64,000 nucleotides of DNA from Lachancea kluyveri NRRL Y-12651 (GCA_000149225.2 CM000687.1:672501-736500); one strand, 5' to 3'; shown: positions 10,669 through 21,254, counted from the first letter of the stretch. Numbers and translations are program-made. Notes: generated by a model from the sequence alone, not told the origin.

Positions 10669-10956
10669 TCAAGTGCGATGTTCTTCTTTCTCATCCATGT
10701 GTCCATTTCCATCATCCCCGTCTGCAAGCATTTTTTCCTCATCATCCGGCGTATCTTCACTTCTTCCATTCAAAACAATCATGAACACCAGCCACCCGAC
10801 AATCAACACACCCAAAAGACTTATAAAGAACCATATCAAAATAAAGCCTACAAGGTTATCGACGTCTGAATCCTGCACTAACGATAGGTATAAATAATCA
10901 AACACGCCAGTGTTATAAGAGTGGCGTTCGCTGCAAAGAGTGTGTACGTGTTCCAT
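10669..10956 (-). CDS. Small single-span membrane protein (YLR297W/YOR186W position)
   Basis: A 95-residue protein with one strong transmembrane segment at about residues 36-62 (VGFILIWFFISLLGVLIVGW and following). A polar N-terminal part precedes it and a very acidic C-terminal tail follows (DDEEKMLADGDDGNG). No domain is recognised. S. cerevisiae has small membrane proteins, YLR297W and its duplicate YOR186W, at exactly this place next to YHC1 and on the equivalent strand. Orthology is therefore inferred from position, size and topology, not from clear sequence identity. The start is ATG at 10956. Confidence 0.6.
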   Translation of the reverse strand: MEHVHTLCSERHSYNTGVFDYLYLSLVQDSDVDNLVGFILIWFFISLLGVLIVGWLVFMIVLNGRSEDTPDDEEKMLADGDDGNGHMDEKEEHRT

Positions 10957-12236
10957 AGTCGGTAGTGTTAACGATGCTATTAGTTATAGATGCGATGGAC
11001 GATCAGTATAAGTAAATCGGCAGATCCTTTTCGTTTGTTGGCACTTTGTGCGGGTATTCTGTAGGATAAGTATCTAAAAGTTGCTTCACCGTACAGAGAA
11101 ATTTAACAAATGTAGTAGATGTACAGATTGTTACAAAGCTTGAGAGATACAATGTGTAGAAGAGTTGAAATTGATCGTGATCTAAGTTTTCTACTTTTAT
11201 ATGGAATTCGGTTAGTAATCATCATCAATCGCCGTGGGTAAAATCCCTCATCAGTCTTCTCAGTAAGCCGAGAAGTTTAGCGAAATAAAGGGCGTAAACA
11301 GTGACTTTTGTTTCCTCTTTAGGGTAAGTAATTGCAAACGACCCGTATGAGGCGTATTTTAGTTCCGCTGAACGATGCCGGCAACCTTTTAACTACTAGC
11401 CGCCAAACGGGTAGATACCAAGAGGCATTTACAGAGCAAATCAACATCGAAGGGACTCTTTACCTCAGTTTTGAGTAAACGACCGGTATACCCTGTGCTC
11501 GTTTGGTACAACTTATCGTTTCTACATGCATAATCGCGTCGTTTACAGAAGGCTTGAAGACTACCATTCCGAGTCGTCACGCTCACAATCCCTGAATACA
11601 GTCTTGTAAAGTTTGCTAACTGGAAACCCTTACCAGCAGCGCCAGAAGGTGCACCGGTACGACACTGCAACAGTAACGAGCGATTTACTCAACAATTTCT
11701 GCCAGGCATCAGACGGACTGAGTAGCCGGCTCGAGGTTTAGGTAAAATGCGGCATGTATATTTCCAATAGCAATGGATCTGGTGGGTCTTTCATATAGTT
11801 TCAAACTTACGCGTAAAATCATTCGATTAAGCGCCGGCGCACAAAGTGGGTGCCAGAAAGACGAATTTCACCCAGAGAAAAAAACAATGGAAGATAAAAA
11901 AACAAAATACTTTACAAATATGAATACAGCTGACATCTCAATCGTAGGCTGTTTGTACTCTATGAATACCTGCTACAGAAAACTTCACTAGTATTGTGAG
12001 CGCTGTTGGTTGGCGTCTGTTACAATTTTTTTGTTTTTTACACGTGCTAATATCATAATCGACGAACCAATCACATCATAGGATTTTTCTTTCTTCGTTC
12101 TCCCCCCCCCCCTTTCGCATCTCCTTTGCCCTGGGTAAAAATTTTAACTCATGTTTTGTAAGACCTTACTTGGTGCATCTTGTAAAAGGAGAGAAGAAAA
12201 AAAAAAAAGAACGTATCCAATCCAGATAAACTAGCC
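10957..12236. other. 1.28-kb intergenic region upstream of ATP14
   Basis: Long for this genome. The minus-strand frame at 11389-11670 has no ATG start, and the plus-strand ATG frame at 11773-11991 resembles nothing. The segment 11230-11760 is less AT-rich than its flanks and could hold an unrecognised RNA gene, but no tRNA, snoRNA box pair or structured RNA was identified. The last 200 bases are the ATP14 promoter. Confidence 0.4.
12041..12073. promoter_or_regulatory. ATP14 promoter: CACGTG and HAP (CCAAT) box
   Basis: CACGTG lies at 12041-12046 and ACCAATCA at 12066-12073. The latter is the exact reverse complement of the HAP2/3/4/5 consensus TNATTGGT. The HAP complex activates respiratory genes, which fits the ATP synthase gene starting 164 bases downstream. 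Confidence 0.6.
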
Positions 12237-12590
12237 ATGTTCTCCCAAATCATCAAGAGATCCATCGTCCGTGCTCCATTGGCCACTCGTGCCTTTACTT
12301 CTTCTGCAGCTCGCTTCAACGTGATCCAAGACCTATACTTGAGGGAAATCAAGAGTGTCAAACTACAACCAATTGCTGCCAAGGATGCTGAGGGTAGCGT
12401 CAAACCATGGTCTGCTCCAGCTCAGCCAAAATTGCCAGAGCTAGAAGCTCAAGGCGCCGATGCTTTGAAGGCTTATTCCGAACAAGACGTTGAAGTTTCG
12501 AAAGACGCTGCTTCCGCTGAATCCTCTGTTGAAAATGAAGAACAAGACTGGTTAGTCTTGGAAGAGATCGAAGATGACCATCACCATTGA
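12237..12590 (+). CDS. ATP14: Mitochondrial F1Fo ATP synthase subunit h
   Basis: A 117-residue protein. The N-terminal 25 residues form a mitochondrial presequence (FSQIIKRSIVRAPLATRAFT). It is followed by NVIQDLYLREIKSVK, the conserved start of mature subunit h, and a very acidic C-terminal half ending in EEIEDDHHH. Subunit h is part of the peripheral stalk of the ATP synthase in the inner membrane. The ATG at 12237 is the only reasonable start. Position and strand match YLR295C, and the HAP box upstream fits respiratory control. Confidence 0.93.
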   Translation: MFSQIIKRSIVRAPLATRAFTSSAARFNVIQDLYLREIKSVKLQPIAAKDAEGSVKPWSAPAQPKLPELEAQGADALKAYSEQDVEVSKDAASAESSVENEEQDWLVLEEIEDDHHH

Positions 12591-13562
12591 GTTTGGTAGG
12601 CGGGAATTGTCCATTTTTTCCTCTTGCCCACTCATTTTTCGCAATCATTTTCACGATCAATCACTTTTCTATATTCCTCTCCACCTTAATGACTCAAAGA
12701 GAATCTGTTTTCTTTCCCGACTTTGGATTAAGAAGGAATCCCAGAAACTACGAAGTATAAGAGAATACGAAACAAAACAGAGAACAAAAAAAAAATAAAA
12801 ATTACTACTACGCTGTATATTAAAAAAAAAATAAATGAAATATCATACATTCTTATAGCGCTTGGTGATCTCTAATTTAGGTCTATTTTTTTTTACGAGT
12901 TTAGAGACTTAGAAAAGTAACCTTCTCATAATCTCTATACTGTAGTGTTTAATATAGTCTTGCTGCAACAGTTGACAAGGGCTGCAAATCGAACAGTCTT
13001 CATTGGCCCCGTTAGGATGTCAGTATGGTATGCTAGGCCATGCCTACAGTTTTAACTTGGCATATCGACGATAAAGTGGACAGCGGCTAGGAAGCACGCA
13101 CTGCTTACAAACGACCGAATGCCAGCTCTGTTAAGATCCGAAGAACTCAACCCTTTCTTGCCCAGATGCCATGCGCACGTTCGTTCAACTGGAGCTTTTT
13201 CCAAAGGAAATACAAAGAATAAGTGGTTCTTGGGACTTGTAGATGGGCAGCTGACGATATCGCTTTAAACTTTTAAAGTGAACTCTCGAATGCTTGTGTT
13301 TCTGCTTGGTTGACGCTGTAGTGGATGTTCCATGAGGCCGTACCTCAAAGCTTGAAACGTTGGCTGGCGTCAAGCTTTCGACAGTAAACGCTCCATCCTT
13401 CCTTGCAAAGACTGGCGTGTGTTACTTCTTGGTTTGACGACCTGGCCCAGTTTCTCGGCCAACCGATCCCATAACAATCACAGCTGTAAGAAATCGCTTT
13501 AGCCAAACACGCGCACCCGCACAAACCTGCCCAAGACCAACAGAAAATAAACGGAAAAGCCA
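12591..13562. other. Intergenic between ATP14 and the unplaced gene
   Basis: The first 250 bases are AT-rich and probably contain the ATP14 terminator. The remainder is unremarkable. No gene seen. Confidence 0.4.
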
Positions 13563-14429
13563 ATGAACAAAGTAAAATTTGATAAGATTGCAGAAGCTGC
13601 CGCATACATCAACGATCGACTGGTGAAGAAGGGGTTCATTAAATCCAACGAGAAGCTGTTGTTCAACAGCGTAAATTATGAAGTGTTGGTTAGCAACGAC
13701 AAACCTAATGTTGATGATACCAATGGGGTCAATGGCGAAAACCCTCGCCATCATTCTGTTGAATCTGACTCCAAAAATGAGATGCCTTCTGCCGGTTTAA
13801 TATCCATGAGTATGATCAACAACGACAAACTAGTTATAAATACAATGCACAAACTACTCAAAGCTTTAGAAAAAACCGAAGAGCGTTGTCAACTTGTCCA
13901 CAAAAGTGTTCCTAGTGATGTGGCCCCCATAAAGGAGTCACCTCCAGCTCCTGAACGGATCCGCACAGCTCCTTACAGAATCAGCAAACCAATCGTAACC
14001 AAGGTACCGGCCCCACCATTACCAAAAAGTAAAGATAAATCACAGCTTGTTCAGCTACGGAGGTATAAGATTATGGTTGAACAGTTAAGGCTACAGTTGC
14101 ACGGTAAGGCCAACAAGTCGGATGTTACATGGTCAAGCAGTCGTGCAATTATGGGCTCCGCGAATAATGAGGCTCAAACTAAAGCCGACAACGCAAGCGA
14201 CCTTCTGCGAAAGTTGATACAGGAAAATTCGGTGAACAACAGGGTGATGTATCATTTATACTTGTTTCTCGAGCTAGTAAACAAGTACGTATATTCGAAA
14301 TTTGTACTGCAGATAGATTGTGACACGCCAGAACGTATACCACTTGACAGAGAAACAACATCTACAACTACTACGCAAGAACTTCAAGAACTAGTTAACG
14401 ACTTTTACGAAATAATAGATTTATTATAA
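13563..14429 (+). CDS. Unplaced 288-residue protein, possibly ADIP/Msd1-type spindle-pole protein
   Basis: A continuous ATG-started frame. Residues 5-33 (KFDKIAEAAAYINDRLVKKG and following) and residues 85-105 (LVINTMHKLLKALEKTEERC) resemble, in spacing and character, the start of the fungal/animal ADIP family (fission yeast Msd1, human SSX2IP), which anchors microtubules at spindle poles. A proline-rich linker follows (ESPPAPERIR, APPLPK), then a likely short coiled coil around residues 160-182 and an acidic end. The family call is from memory of the profile and is weak. In S. cerevisiae I know of no established gene between ATP14 and GSP1, so this gene was either lost there or gained here. 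The frame length makes a real gene likely. Confidence 0.6.
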   Translation: MNKVKFDKIAEAAAYINDRLVKKGFIKSNEKLLFNSVNYEVLVSNDKPNVDDTNGVNGENPRHHSVESDSKNEMPSAGLISMSMINNDKLVINTMHKLLKALEKTEERCQLVHKSVPSDVAPIKESPPAPERIRTAPYRISKPIVTKVPAPPLPKSKDKSQLVQLRRYKIMVEQLRLQLHGKANKSDVTWSSSRAIMGSANNEAQTKADNASDLLRKLIQENSVNNRVMYHLYLFLELVNKYVYSKFVLQIDCDTPERIPLDRETTSTTTTQELQELVNDFYEIIDLL

Positions 14430-15905
14430 AGCGGGCTGAGGTGCTGGAAAAATAAAACCGTTTTCTGCAATTGTTGCTACGTATAGAAAGTTAAAAATGA
14501 TGTTCGTATAACTAAGTTGCGCAGATAAAAAAAAAGCAAAAAAACAGAGTAACAAGGATTTTTTTTTTAATACCAAAAACCGTATAGATACTCACCATTG
14601 TCATCTTATTCGCTCAATATGGTTCTATTTTGAGCAGCTGATGCTTCCTTTCCTTTCCTTTTGTCACGCGATTCAAAAGCTATAAGGGTTGTTTACCAAT
14701 CGCAACGAAATGTTTCTGTTGCTCAAGGAAATTGGATACATAGTTTTCTTAATTACTTAGTCCAGATTAAACTCCAAGACGCCACTAAATGAACTCGACC
14801 TTTACTGTTTCCGGGGTCTGTTAACATGCATCGACTTTTACTAGCACCCGTGACTACAAAACCCGAAATCAGTGAACCACTTGTAGAAGAAACAAGTGTT
14901 TAAGCAACTTCTCATCCAAACAAATGTAAGACTTGACATATTAGGAGGGGAAAAAACGCTAGCTGGAGATAAAGAAATGTAAAGCCCAGTACTTCATACC
15001 TCACATTTATGACAATTGACTTGATATCAACCAAAGATAGCAAGTATTTTGATTTCGACATCACCAGCCTGAACCACTCTAAATTACTTCGTGAGTTATT
15101 TAAGATTTTCTCAAATAAAAGAGTTTATTTCCAAGCTAAAGGAATTTAGAAAAGTTATAGCCAGTCCATTTTATTATTATTATTAACATTATTATTTCTT
15201 TTTGGACTACTGCTATATCTTAACAATTGAAGTTGTAGACCATAAATAATCGTACATGTTATTCCTACATGCCGTCTCTTCAAGTGGTTTTTTCACAAGG
15301 TTTCCAAGCAAGAGTTGAGGAAAATAAATAAAAAAAGACGAACCAAGAGGGTTACTCCACCAACTTTTAATCGAGATCGTTGGCCAGATTTCCATAAAGT
15401 ATGTACACACATTGTACGTTCTATGCAATTTTTTCAAAAGTTGTCAAATGTCTACTCCATATCCCAGACTCTCTCCAGTCCTCATCGTCTGAACGACCCT
15501 GCAACGCGTACGCACGTGATCTCACATCTTGCTATGAGCCGTTACCGCTCATATAGCCGTGCACCGCAATCTGATGGCGACTTGGTATTTATATCTTCCA
15601 AACACCCAAATAAATTCAAGTTTATATCCAGAGGCGTCACCTCGACACAAACCTTCCCCCTTGTACTTTGCTAAGGCTGCTGGATACTCGCTGTCATCTC
15701 GTCTTGGTATAATGGTGTATATATCCGTCATATGCTGCGATCCGATTCACGTGATCAGACGCATAGACGAAACGAAAAAAGAAACGTGTGAAACAACCCC
15801 TTTCTTTATAGAATAAAGAAAATTTTTCCAAGAGAAGATGAACTTTTGCCACTTACTATTTTCTGATCTGGACAATAACAAATACAGAGCAAAGAACAAC
15901 AAAAG
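14430..15905. other. 1.48-kb GSP1 upstream region
   Basis: It contains two CACGTG cores (15513-15518 and 15748-15753, the latter as TTCACGTGA), an ATT-rich run near 15174-15197, and T/A runs. No protein gene or RNA gene could be supported. A tRNA A-box-like string at about 15709 has no B box. Confidence 0.45.
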
Positions 15906-16550
15906 ATGTCTGCTGAAGTTCCTACTTTCAAATTGGTTTTGGTTGGTGACGGTGGTACTGGTAAGACCACTTTTGTCAAGAGACACTTGACTGGTGAATT
16001 CGAAAAGAAGTACATTGCTACCATTGGTGTCGAGGTTCACCCATTGGCCTTCTACACTAACTTTGGTGAAATCAAATTCGATGTCTGGGATACCGCTGGT
16101 CAAGAAAAGTTCGGTGGTTTGAGAGACGGTTACTACATCAATGCCCAGTGTGGTATTATCATGTTTGATGTTACCTCTCGTATTACCTACAAAAACGTTC
16201 CAAACTGGCACAGAGATTTGGTCCGTGTTTGTGAAAACATTCCAATTGTTTTGTGTGGTAACAAGGTCGACGTTAAAGAACGTAAGGTTAAAGCTAAGAC
16301 CATCACCTTCCACAGAAAGAAGAACTTGCAATACTACGATATTTCTGCCAAGTCCAACTACAACTTTGAAAAGCCATTCTTGTGGCTAGCCAGAAAGTTG
16401 GCTGGTAACCCACAATTGGAATTTGTTGCCTCCCCAGCTTTGGCTCCACCAGAAGTCCAAGTCGACGAAGCCTTGATGCAACAATACCAACAAGAAATGG
16501 AACAAGCTACTGCCTTGCCATTGCCAGATGAAGATGATGCTGACTTGTAA
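15906..16550 (+). CDS. GSP1: Ran GTPase
   Basis: A 214-residue Ran with all motifs: P-loop GDGGTGKT (14-21), switch I around [15 protein letters not shown] switch II, NKVD, SAKS, and the acidic tail LPDEDDADL. It is almost identical to S. cerevisiae Gsp1 and Gsp2 after a shorter N-terminus (MSAEVPTF). Ran drives nucleocytoplasmic transport and spindle functions. Codon use is highly biased. A single copy replaces the GSP1/GSP2 pair that duplication gave S. cerevisiae (YLR293C/YOR185C). The start is ATG at 15906. Confidence 0.97.
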   Translation: MSAEVPTFKLVLVGDGGTGKTTFVKRHLTGEFEKKYIATIGVEVHPLAFYTNFGEIKFDVWDTAGQEKFGGLRDGYYINAQCGIIMFDVTSRITYKNVPNWHRDLVRVCENIPIVLCGNKVDVKERKVKAKTITFHRKKNLQYYDISAKSNYNFEKPFLWLARKLAGNPQLEFVASPALAPPEVQVDEALMQQYQQEMEQATALPLPDEDDADL

Positions 16551-17054
16551 GTCTCATTTGCTAAAAATGCACAAAACAACATATGTAAATTTATATATAT
16601 TTCTACTTCACTTTTAATCCCACAGAGGTTTTTGAACCGTTCTTTCATTTATTTTGTTTATTTATTTATTTATTTTTTACCGTATTGAAACTCAGATGCC
16701 GTTGAAAAAAAAAAAATAGGTCGAGGGGGATTTCAATCGCTCATCGCCCGTGCATCTCATGTTGCACAGAAGTATACCAGTCGATAGCTGAATAAGTAAG
16801 AGAATGCTCCCAAAGTTAAATTCCACTATGCCTATGAGGAATTGAGTGGATTACGGAAAGCGTTTACCCTCTTGGTAGGATAAACTAATGTTTCCTATAC
16901 AACGAAACCTGTTTGTCGTTTACAATGATGCTCACCGAGCTTACCTTCTTCTATCAGTTTTTGCCACTTGGTCTCGTTTCAACAAGATCTAACCTACGGG
17001 TATTACAAGAGTTCAAAGATAACACACCGGGTAAACGAGACAGTAATTGCTAGA
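16551..17054. other. Intergenic between GSP1 and SEC72
   Basis: It includes a (TTTA)-type run near 16646-16677, an A12 run, and two small potential stem-loops around 16825-16890 (AATTCC/GGAATT and GTTTA/TAAAC). CGGGTAA at 17029-17035 is a Reb1-like core but lies only 20 bases before the start codon. No RNA gene can be supported. Confidence 0.4.
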
Positions 17055-17633
17055 ATGGCATTAGCTTACGACCCAAACACAAAATTAATCAACGCCGCTG
17101 ATGAAGAATCAGACGACTTTTTGACAAATGTTGAACAAATCAACAAGTTGACAAAGGACTTAATCGCTGAGTCGAACCCAAACTTTACTCCAAAGCCAAA
17201 CGACCAGTCCACTCTGATGATTAAAAAGCTATTCGACAACGGGCTTCAACACGCTAAACAACAGAAATTCCCCGAAGCCTTGAAGGCGATAAATTTAGCA
17301 ATTGAAATGGCCCAGAGGAAAAGAACACCGTGGGAAGCCTTTGCCATCCAGCTTCAAGAGTTACAATTTATGCTAAAAAATCGTATTGATCTAAGTCTGG
17401 TGACTGGGAAGTGTATGGATGCCTTGCAAGATCTAGATATGTTGTTGAATACGGGATTGGCACAACCAGACGTTTTTATCAGAAAAACCGACGCGTTATT
17501 AAAATTGAAGCAGTACGAGCAAGCAAAAGCTGAGTGTGAAAGAGGACTGAGCTTTGATCCACAAAACATCAAGTTGAAAGCCATGTTTATGGAGTGCTCC
17601 AGGAAGGTGGCAGAGTACAACGGCGATATCTAA
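17055..17633 (+). CDS. SEC72: Sec63 complex subunit Sec72
   Basis: A 192-residue protein matching S. cerevisiae Sec72 (193). Shared strings include NPNFTPKPN, LAIEMAQRKRTPWEAFAIQL, ALQDLDMLL, QPDVFIRKTDALLKLKQYEQ. Tetratricopeptide repeats occupy about residues 70-190. Sec72 is a cytosolic peripheral subunit of the Sec62/63 translocon complex at the ER and helps post-translational import. The start is the ATG at 17055 (MALAYDPNTKLI aligns with S. cerevisiae MVTLEYNANSKLI); the longer upstream frame has no ATG. Confidence 0.94.
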   Translation: MALAYDPNTKLINAADEESDDFLTNVEQINKLTKDLIAESNPNFTPKPNDQSTLMIKKLFDNGLQHAKQQKFPEALKAINLAIEMAQRKRTPWEAFAIQLQELQFMLKNRIDLSLVTGKCMDALQDLDMLLNTGLAQPDVFIRKTDALLKLKQYEQAKAECERGLSFDPQNIKLKAMFMECSRKVAEYNGDI

Positions 17634-18344
17634 AGATAATAATTAAAAAAAAAAAATGATAAAACATGTATACCAATCGTAGTTTTTTTTTGTTTTTTTT
17701 TTCCTTTGAAAAACCAGAAGGAAAATCTCTGGGATGAATACCTTCACATTTAAGACTTCTAGACTAGCCTGAGTGTTATCCCTGCACACAATTTCTCTTC
17801 AAATCTCAACCTTTTGTCAGTTTCTGTACGGTGATAGCCGACCAGTATTTCTAGTGACGTGGATTTTGGACAAGAATTTTTGGTGTCGCTGGCCGAATTA
17901 TATGTGTTCATTTCGGGTCTGTACCCATACTGAATTCAGAATTAGCTTTGTTTAAACGTAATTTTAATTTCAATGTTTGAAATCTCTTAACAAAGAATTT
18001 ATGACTATCCATATCATATTCAATGTCGAAACCATCGTCTATAAATTCCCACTTTGTGGCACAAAAGAGTTAACATCTTTGGAACTCTATCCCGAAACAA
18101 AAAGGGGAATAAATGAAAAGAGATAACTGGTTTAAGCTGACTGACTCTAGGCAAGAGCTTCAATGGTTACTGGTAGAATTTGTTGTTAACGCCAACTGTC
18201 GTTACTTGGGCTTAAATTCGGGTAACTGTCCGTGTAGTGAAAATTTTTTCAAACCCGGGAATATTCACGTTCGCGGTGCTGTTGATGACTTATCTACTTG
18301 GCTTTGGCTTTCTACCACCCATTGTATCAGTACACTTACAAATT
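17634..18344. other. SEC72 3' region and GCD7 promoter
   Basis: The only clear site is the Reb1-type core listed next. A/T runs at 17645-17657 and 17682-17702 probably belong to the SEC72 3' end. Confidence 0.4.
18219..18225 (+). promoter_or_regulatory. Reb1-type site upstream of GCD7
   Basis: CGGGTAA, the Reb1 core, lies 120 bases upstream of the GCD7 ATG, a usual distance for this nucleosome-clearing factor. Confidence 0.5.
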
Positions 18345-19457
18345 ATGTCCTCCAATAACTCTGATATTAATGTTACGATAGACAGCTTTATCGACAGGTT
18401 GAAAAGAAGACAGATCTCAGGATCTTATAATGTTTCTCTAGAAACATTACAAATATTGAAAAGATTCATCTCTGCAGCACGTTGGTCTCATATCAACGAG
18501 CTGATTGAAAAAATCAGGGAATTAGGAAATCGTTTCGAAAAGGCTCAACCTACAGAGTTTAGCTGTGGGAACGTCATCAGAAGGGTACTTGCAATTATAA
18601 GAGATGAAGTAGAGGAAAATTTGCGTACTTCTAACACTACAACCACAGAACCAATGATTTCTTCAATGTTCAACTTATTACAGAAACCAATAGCTGCACA
18701 AGTAAAACCTACACAAGAGCATCCAAAAGCTGATATTCGCCAAGTCGTTATCCAAGGTATTAAGGATCTAATAGATGAAATAACAAATATCGATGACGGG
18801 ATTCAACAGATCGCCATAGATTTGATCCATGATCGTGAAATTTTACTTACTCCAACACCAGATTCCAAAACGGTGTTGAAGTTTTTGGTGAAAGCACGTG
18901 AACGTAACAACAGAAACTTCACCGTGCTTGTTACAGAAGGGTTTCCAAATAACACAGGTGTTGCTCATGAATTTGCAAAAAAATTATCGCAACATGATAT
19001 CGAAACAATCATAATTCCAGATTCTGCTGTTTTCGCATTAATGAGCCGTGTCGGTAAAGTCATTTTGGGCGCCAAAGCGGTTTTTACCAACGGTGGTACG
19101 GTATCTTCTACTGCAGGCGTATCTTCGGTCTGCGAATGTGCCCGTGAGTTTAAAACTCCAGTGTTTGCCGTGGCTGGTTTATACAAACTATCTCCATTGT
19201 ACCCATTCGATATAGAAAAATTCGTCGAAGTTGGCGGTAGTCAGCGTGTATTGCCAAACACAGAAAATGACAGGGTGAGTAACAACAACATCAGGAACAG
19301 AATGGACACGGTAAATCCAGTTGCTGATTATGTTCCGCCAGAAAACATTGATATTTACATCACTAACATCGGTGGGTTTGCCCCAAGTTTCATTTACCGT
19401 GTCGTTTGGGACAATTATAAGCAGGAAGACGTTAACCTAGAAGAAATAAAGGAGTAA
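18345..19457 (+). CDS. GCD7: Translation initiation factor eIF2B subunit beta
   Basis: A 370-residue protein of the eIF2B alpha/beta/delta family. The N-terminal helical half (FIDRLKRRQISGSY, RFISAARW, FSCGNVIRRVLAIIRDEVEE) is followed by the Rossmann-like half (LLTPTPDSKTVLKFL, VLVTEGFPNN, VFALMSRVGKVILGAKAVF, NGGTVS, FAVAGLYKLSPLYP, DYVPPENIDIYITNIGG). It is a regulatory subunit of the guanine nucleotide exchange factor for eIF2 and senses eIF2 phosphorylation. The start at 18345 aligns with the S. cerevisiae N-terminus (SDVNVTID); the upstream extension begins at a GTG. Confidence 0.97.
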   Translation: MSSNNSDINVTIDSFIDRLKRRQISGSYNVSLETLQILKRFISAARWSHINELIEKIRELGNRFEKAQPTEFSCGNVIRRVLAIIRDEVEENLRTSNTTTTEPMISSMFNLLQKPIAAQVKPTQEHPKADIRQVVIQGIKDLIDEITNIDDGIQQIAIDLIHDREILLTPTPDSKTVLKFLVKARERNNRNFTVLVTEGFPNNTGVAHEFAKKLSQHDIETIIIPDSAVFALMSRVGKVILGAKAVFTNGGTVSSTAGVSSVCECAREFKTPVFAVAGLYKLSPLYPFDIEKFVEVGGSQRVLPNTENDRVSNNNIRNRMDTVNPVADYVPPENIDIYITNIGGFAPSFIYRVVWDNYKQEDVNLEEIKE

Positions 19458-20022
19458 AGGAGGGACTCCTTTTTATAATATCCTATTGCATAATGAAAAC
19501 GACTTTGTACTCTGCTGACAATGTAATTCGTTTTTTCTTTCTTTCTTTCTTTCTTTGATTGATTTTTTTTTCTACTAATCTTAACCACCATGAAACATAT
19601 TGCCCTGTGCCTCGCTCGGTTGTGTTCCTATTTTTCTGATAATGCAATCTTGAGCTGGATGGTCCAAAGATGTCACAAGACTCTTTATGGGACCAATGGG
19701 CTATAGAAATTTTTTGACTTCTTTTGAGTACGAAATTACCTTTTGCTCCATGGTTTATTTCGTAATTAGAATGTCTTACATTAATCTTCCTAACCTAAGT
19801 TGTAATACGATAAAACAACTCTTGATTCGAAATGCTTGCTCGTAGATCCTTTAAGTCATTGCTTACTGTTCTTGGTACTTCGAGCTCCTCTTCAATAACT
19901 CGTTTTGGACGAATTGATCTTAAAAAAGCCGTCTTATACACAAGCAAGTTTTGCGAATAACTCATTCATACATAAATCTATCAGTTTCCCACCCACAGCA
20001 TTGAAGCATTTTTGAAAGGGAA
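19458..20022. other. Intergenic between GCD7 and COQ11
   Basis: A (CTTT)-type run lies at 19536-19554. No gene or clear regulatory site seen. Confidence 0.4.
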
Positions 20023-20871
20023 ATGAACAATCTGGTTGTCTTTGGTGGTACTGGGTTTCTTGGCAGAAGAATATGTCAACTTGCTTTGGAGAACGGTTTC
20101 CAAGTTACATCGCTTTCAAGGTCTGGTAAGCCTCCTTTGAACACTTCGACGAATGATAAATACTGGATAAAAGAGGTTAGTTGGGAGAAATGTGATATAT
20201 TCAACCCTGAAACATACGAAAAGCATTTAATTGACGCAAAGAACGTGGTTCATACAATAGGAATATTATTAGAAGATGAAAACTATAAAAACAAAGTACG
20301 TGGCACTGGTGGTATATTCGGAGGCATTTTTAACCCTAGAAAACTAATCGGTAGCGGTTCAAATCCTTTAAAGCCCAAGAATAATCCGTATTTTAGCTAT
20401 GAAATGATGAATAAGCAAAGTTCTCTGCTGTTAGCACAAACATTTGCCAATGTACTCAAGAAACAAGGCATAGATGACCCGCTCGCTAGGACCATGACTT
20501 ACATTTCCGCAGACAAGGGGTTTCCTCTCATTCCAAAGGGCTACATAGAGTCTAAAAGAGCTGCTGAAGCTGGGGTAATGAAGCATGAAGATACATTTAG
20601 ACCCATAATAATGAGACCTGGCTTTATGTTCGATGAATACAACGAATCGCGTCATTCTGACCAACAGAAAGACATGAGATCAAGATTAAAAGATGTTCTT
20701 GAAGTTTTGAATTACGGGAACAGACTGGTTTTAGGTAACAAGTTATCATGTGTTAACGATCTAATCAGACCCACGGTGTCTACACAACAGGTCAGTAGAG
20801 CCATAGTATCTAAAATCGAGGATTCTACTTTCAGAGGAGTGGTATCTTTGGAGGAAATACTCAATATTTAA
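20023..20871 (+). CDS. COQ11: Coenzyme Q synthome subunit Coq11
   Basis: A 282-residue atypical short-chain dehydrogenase (NDUFA9-like). The nucleotide-binding motif GGTGFLG is at residues 8-14, followed by VVHTIGIL, then YISADKGFP and KGYIESKRAAE (the YxxxK-like site). It acts in the mitochondrial matrix, associated with the CoQ biosynthetic complex. Length and location match YLR290C (277 residues). The start is ATG at 20023. Confidence 0.92.
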   Translation: MNNLVVFGGTGFLGRRICQLALENGFQVTSLSRSGKPPLNTSTNDKYWIKEVSWEKCDIFNPETYEKHLIDAKNVVHTIGILLEDENYKNKVRGTGGIFGGIFNPRKLIGSGSNPLKPKNNPYFSYEMMNKQSSLLLAQTFANVLKKQGIDDPLARTMTYISADKGFPLIPKGYIESKRAAEAGVMKHEDTFRPIIMRPGFMFDEYNESRHSDQQKDMRSRLKDVLEVLNYGNRLVLGNKLSCVNDLIRPTVSTQQVSRAIVSKIEDSTFRGVVSLEEILNI

Positions 20872-21254
20872 AATGCATTTCACATTAATAAAGTGTAGTT
20901 TATATCTTGACCCCACAGTATCTGATTATCATTGATTTAAGCATTCTTTTTTTTGTATTTTCGAAACGCAGAATGCAGACTTTCCATAGCTTTTGTACTA
21001 TGAGGAGGTAGAGTATGGTACGAGTTGATTTTGCCAATTCTTTTGATACTGATTGTATGCTCGGTTATCAGAATGAAAGATGAACTACTCAAAAAGCATG
21101 AAACTAAGCATTGTAGAGTTAGCGACTGTGAGAAAAAACGCTCATAAAATTCATATTCTTGCTACAAAATCCAAAAGTGTTAGATCCCGTTATATTCAAG
21201 AACTATGTACAGTATTTACAGATTTATGGAGTAATTGGTTGCTTGTAATCAAAA
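20872..21254. other. Intergenic between convergent COQ11 and GUF1
   Basis: A 3' to 3' interval with A/T-rich termination-like sequence. No gene seen. Confidence 0.45.

Noticed and set aside
11389-11670. 94-codon frame on the minus strand upstream of ATP14
   Set aside because: It begins at TTG, has no ATG near its start, and resembles no protein.
15700-15735. A-box-like string (GGTATAATGG) suggesting a tRNA
   Set aside because: No B box, no acceptor stem and no terminator; not a tRNA gene.
16551-17054. Possible H/ACA snoRNA (snR36 position relative to GSP2/SER1 in S. cerevisiae)
   Set aside because: Small stem-loops exist, but guide elements matching the expected 18S site and a proper H-box/ACA layout were not found.
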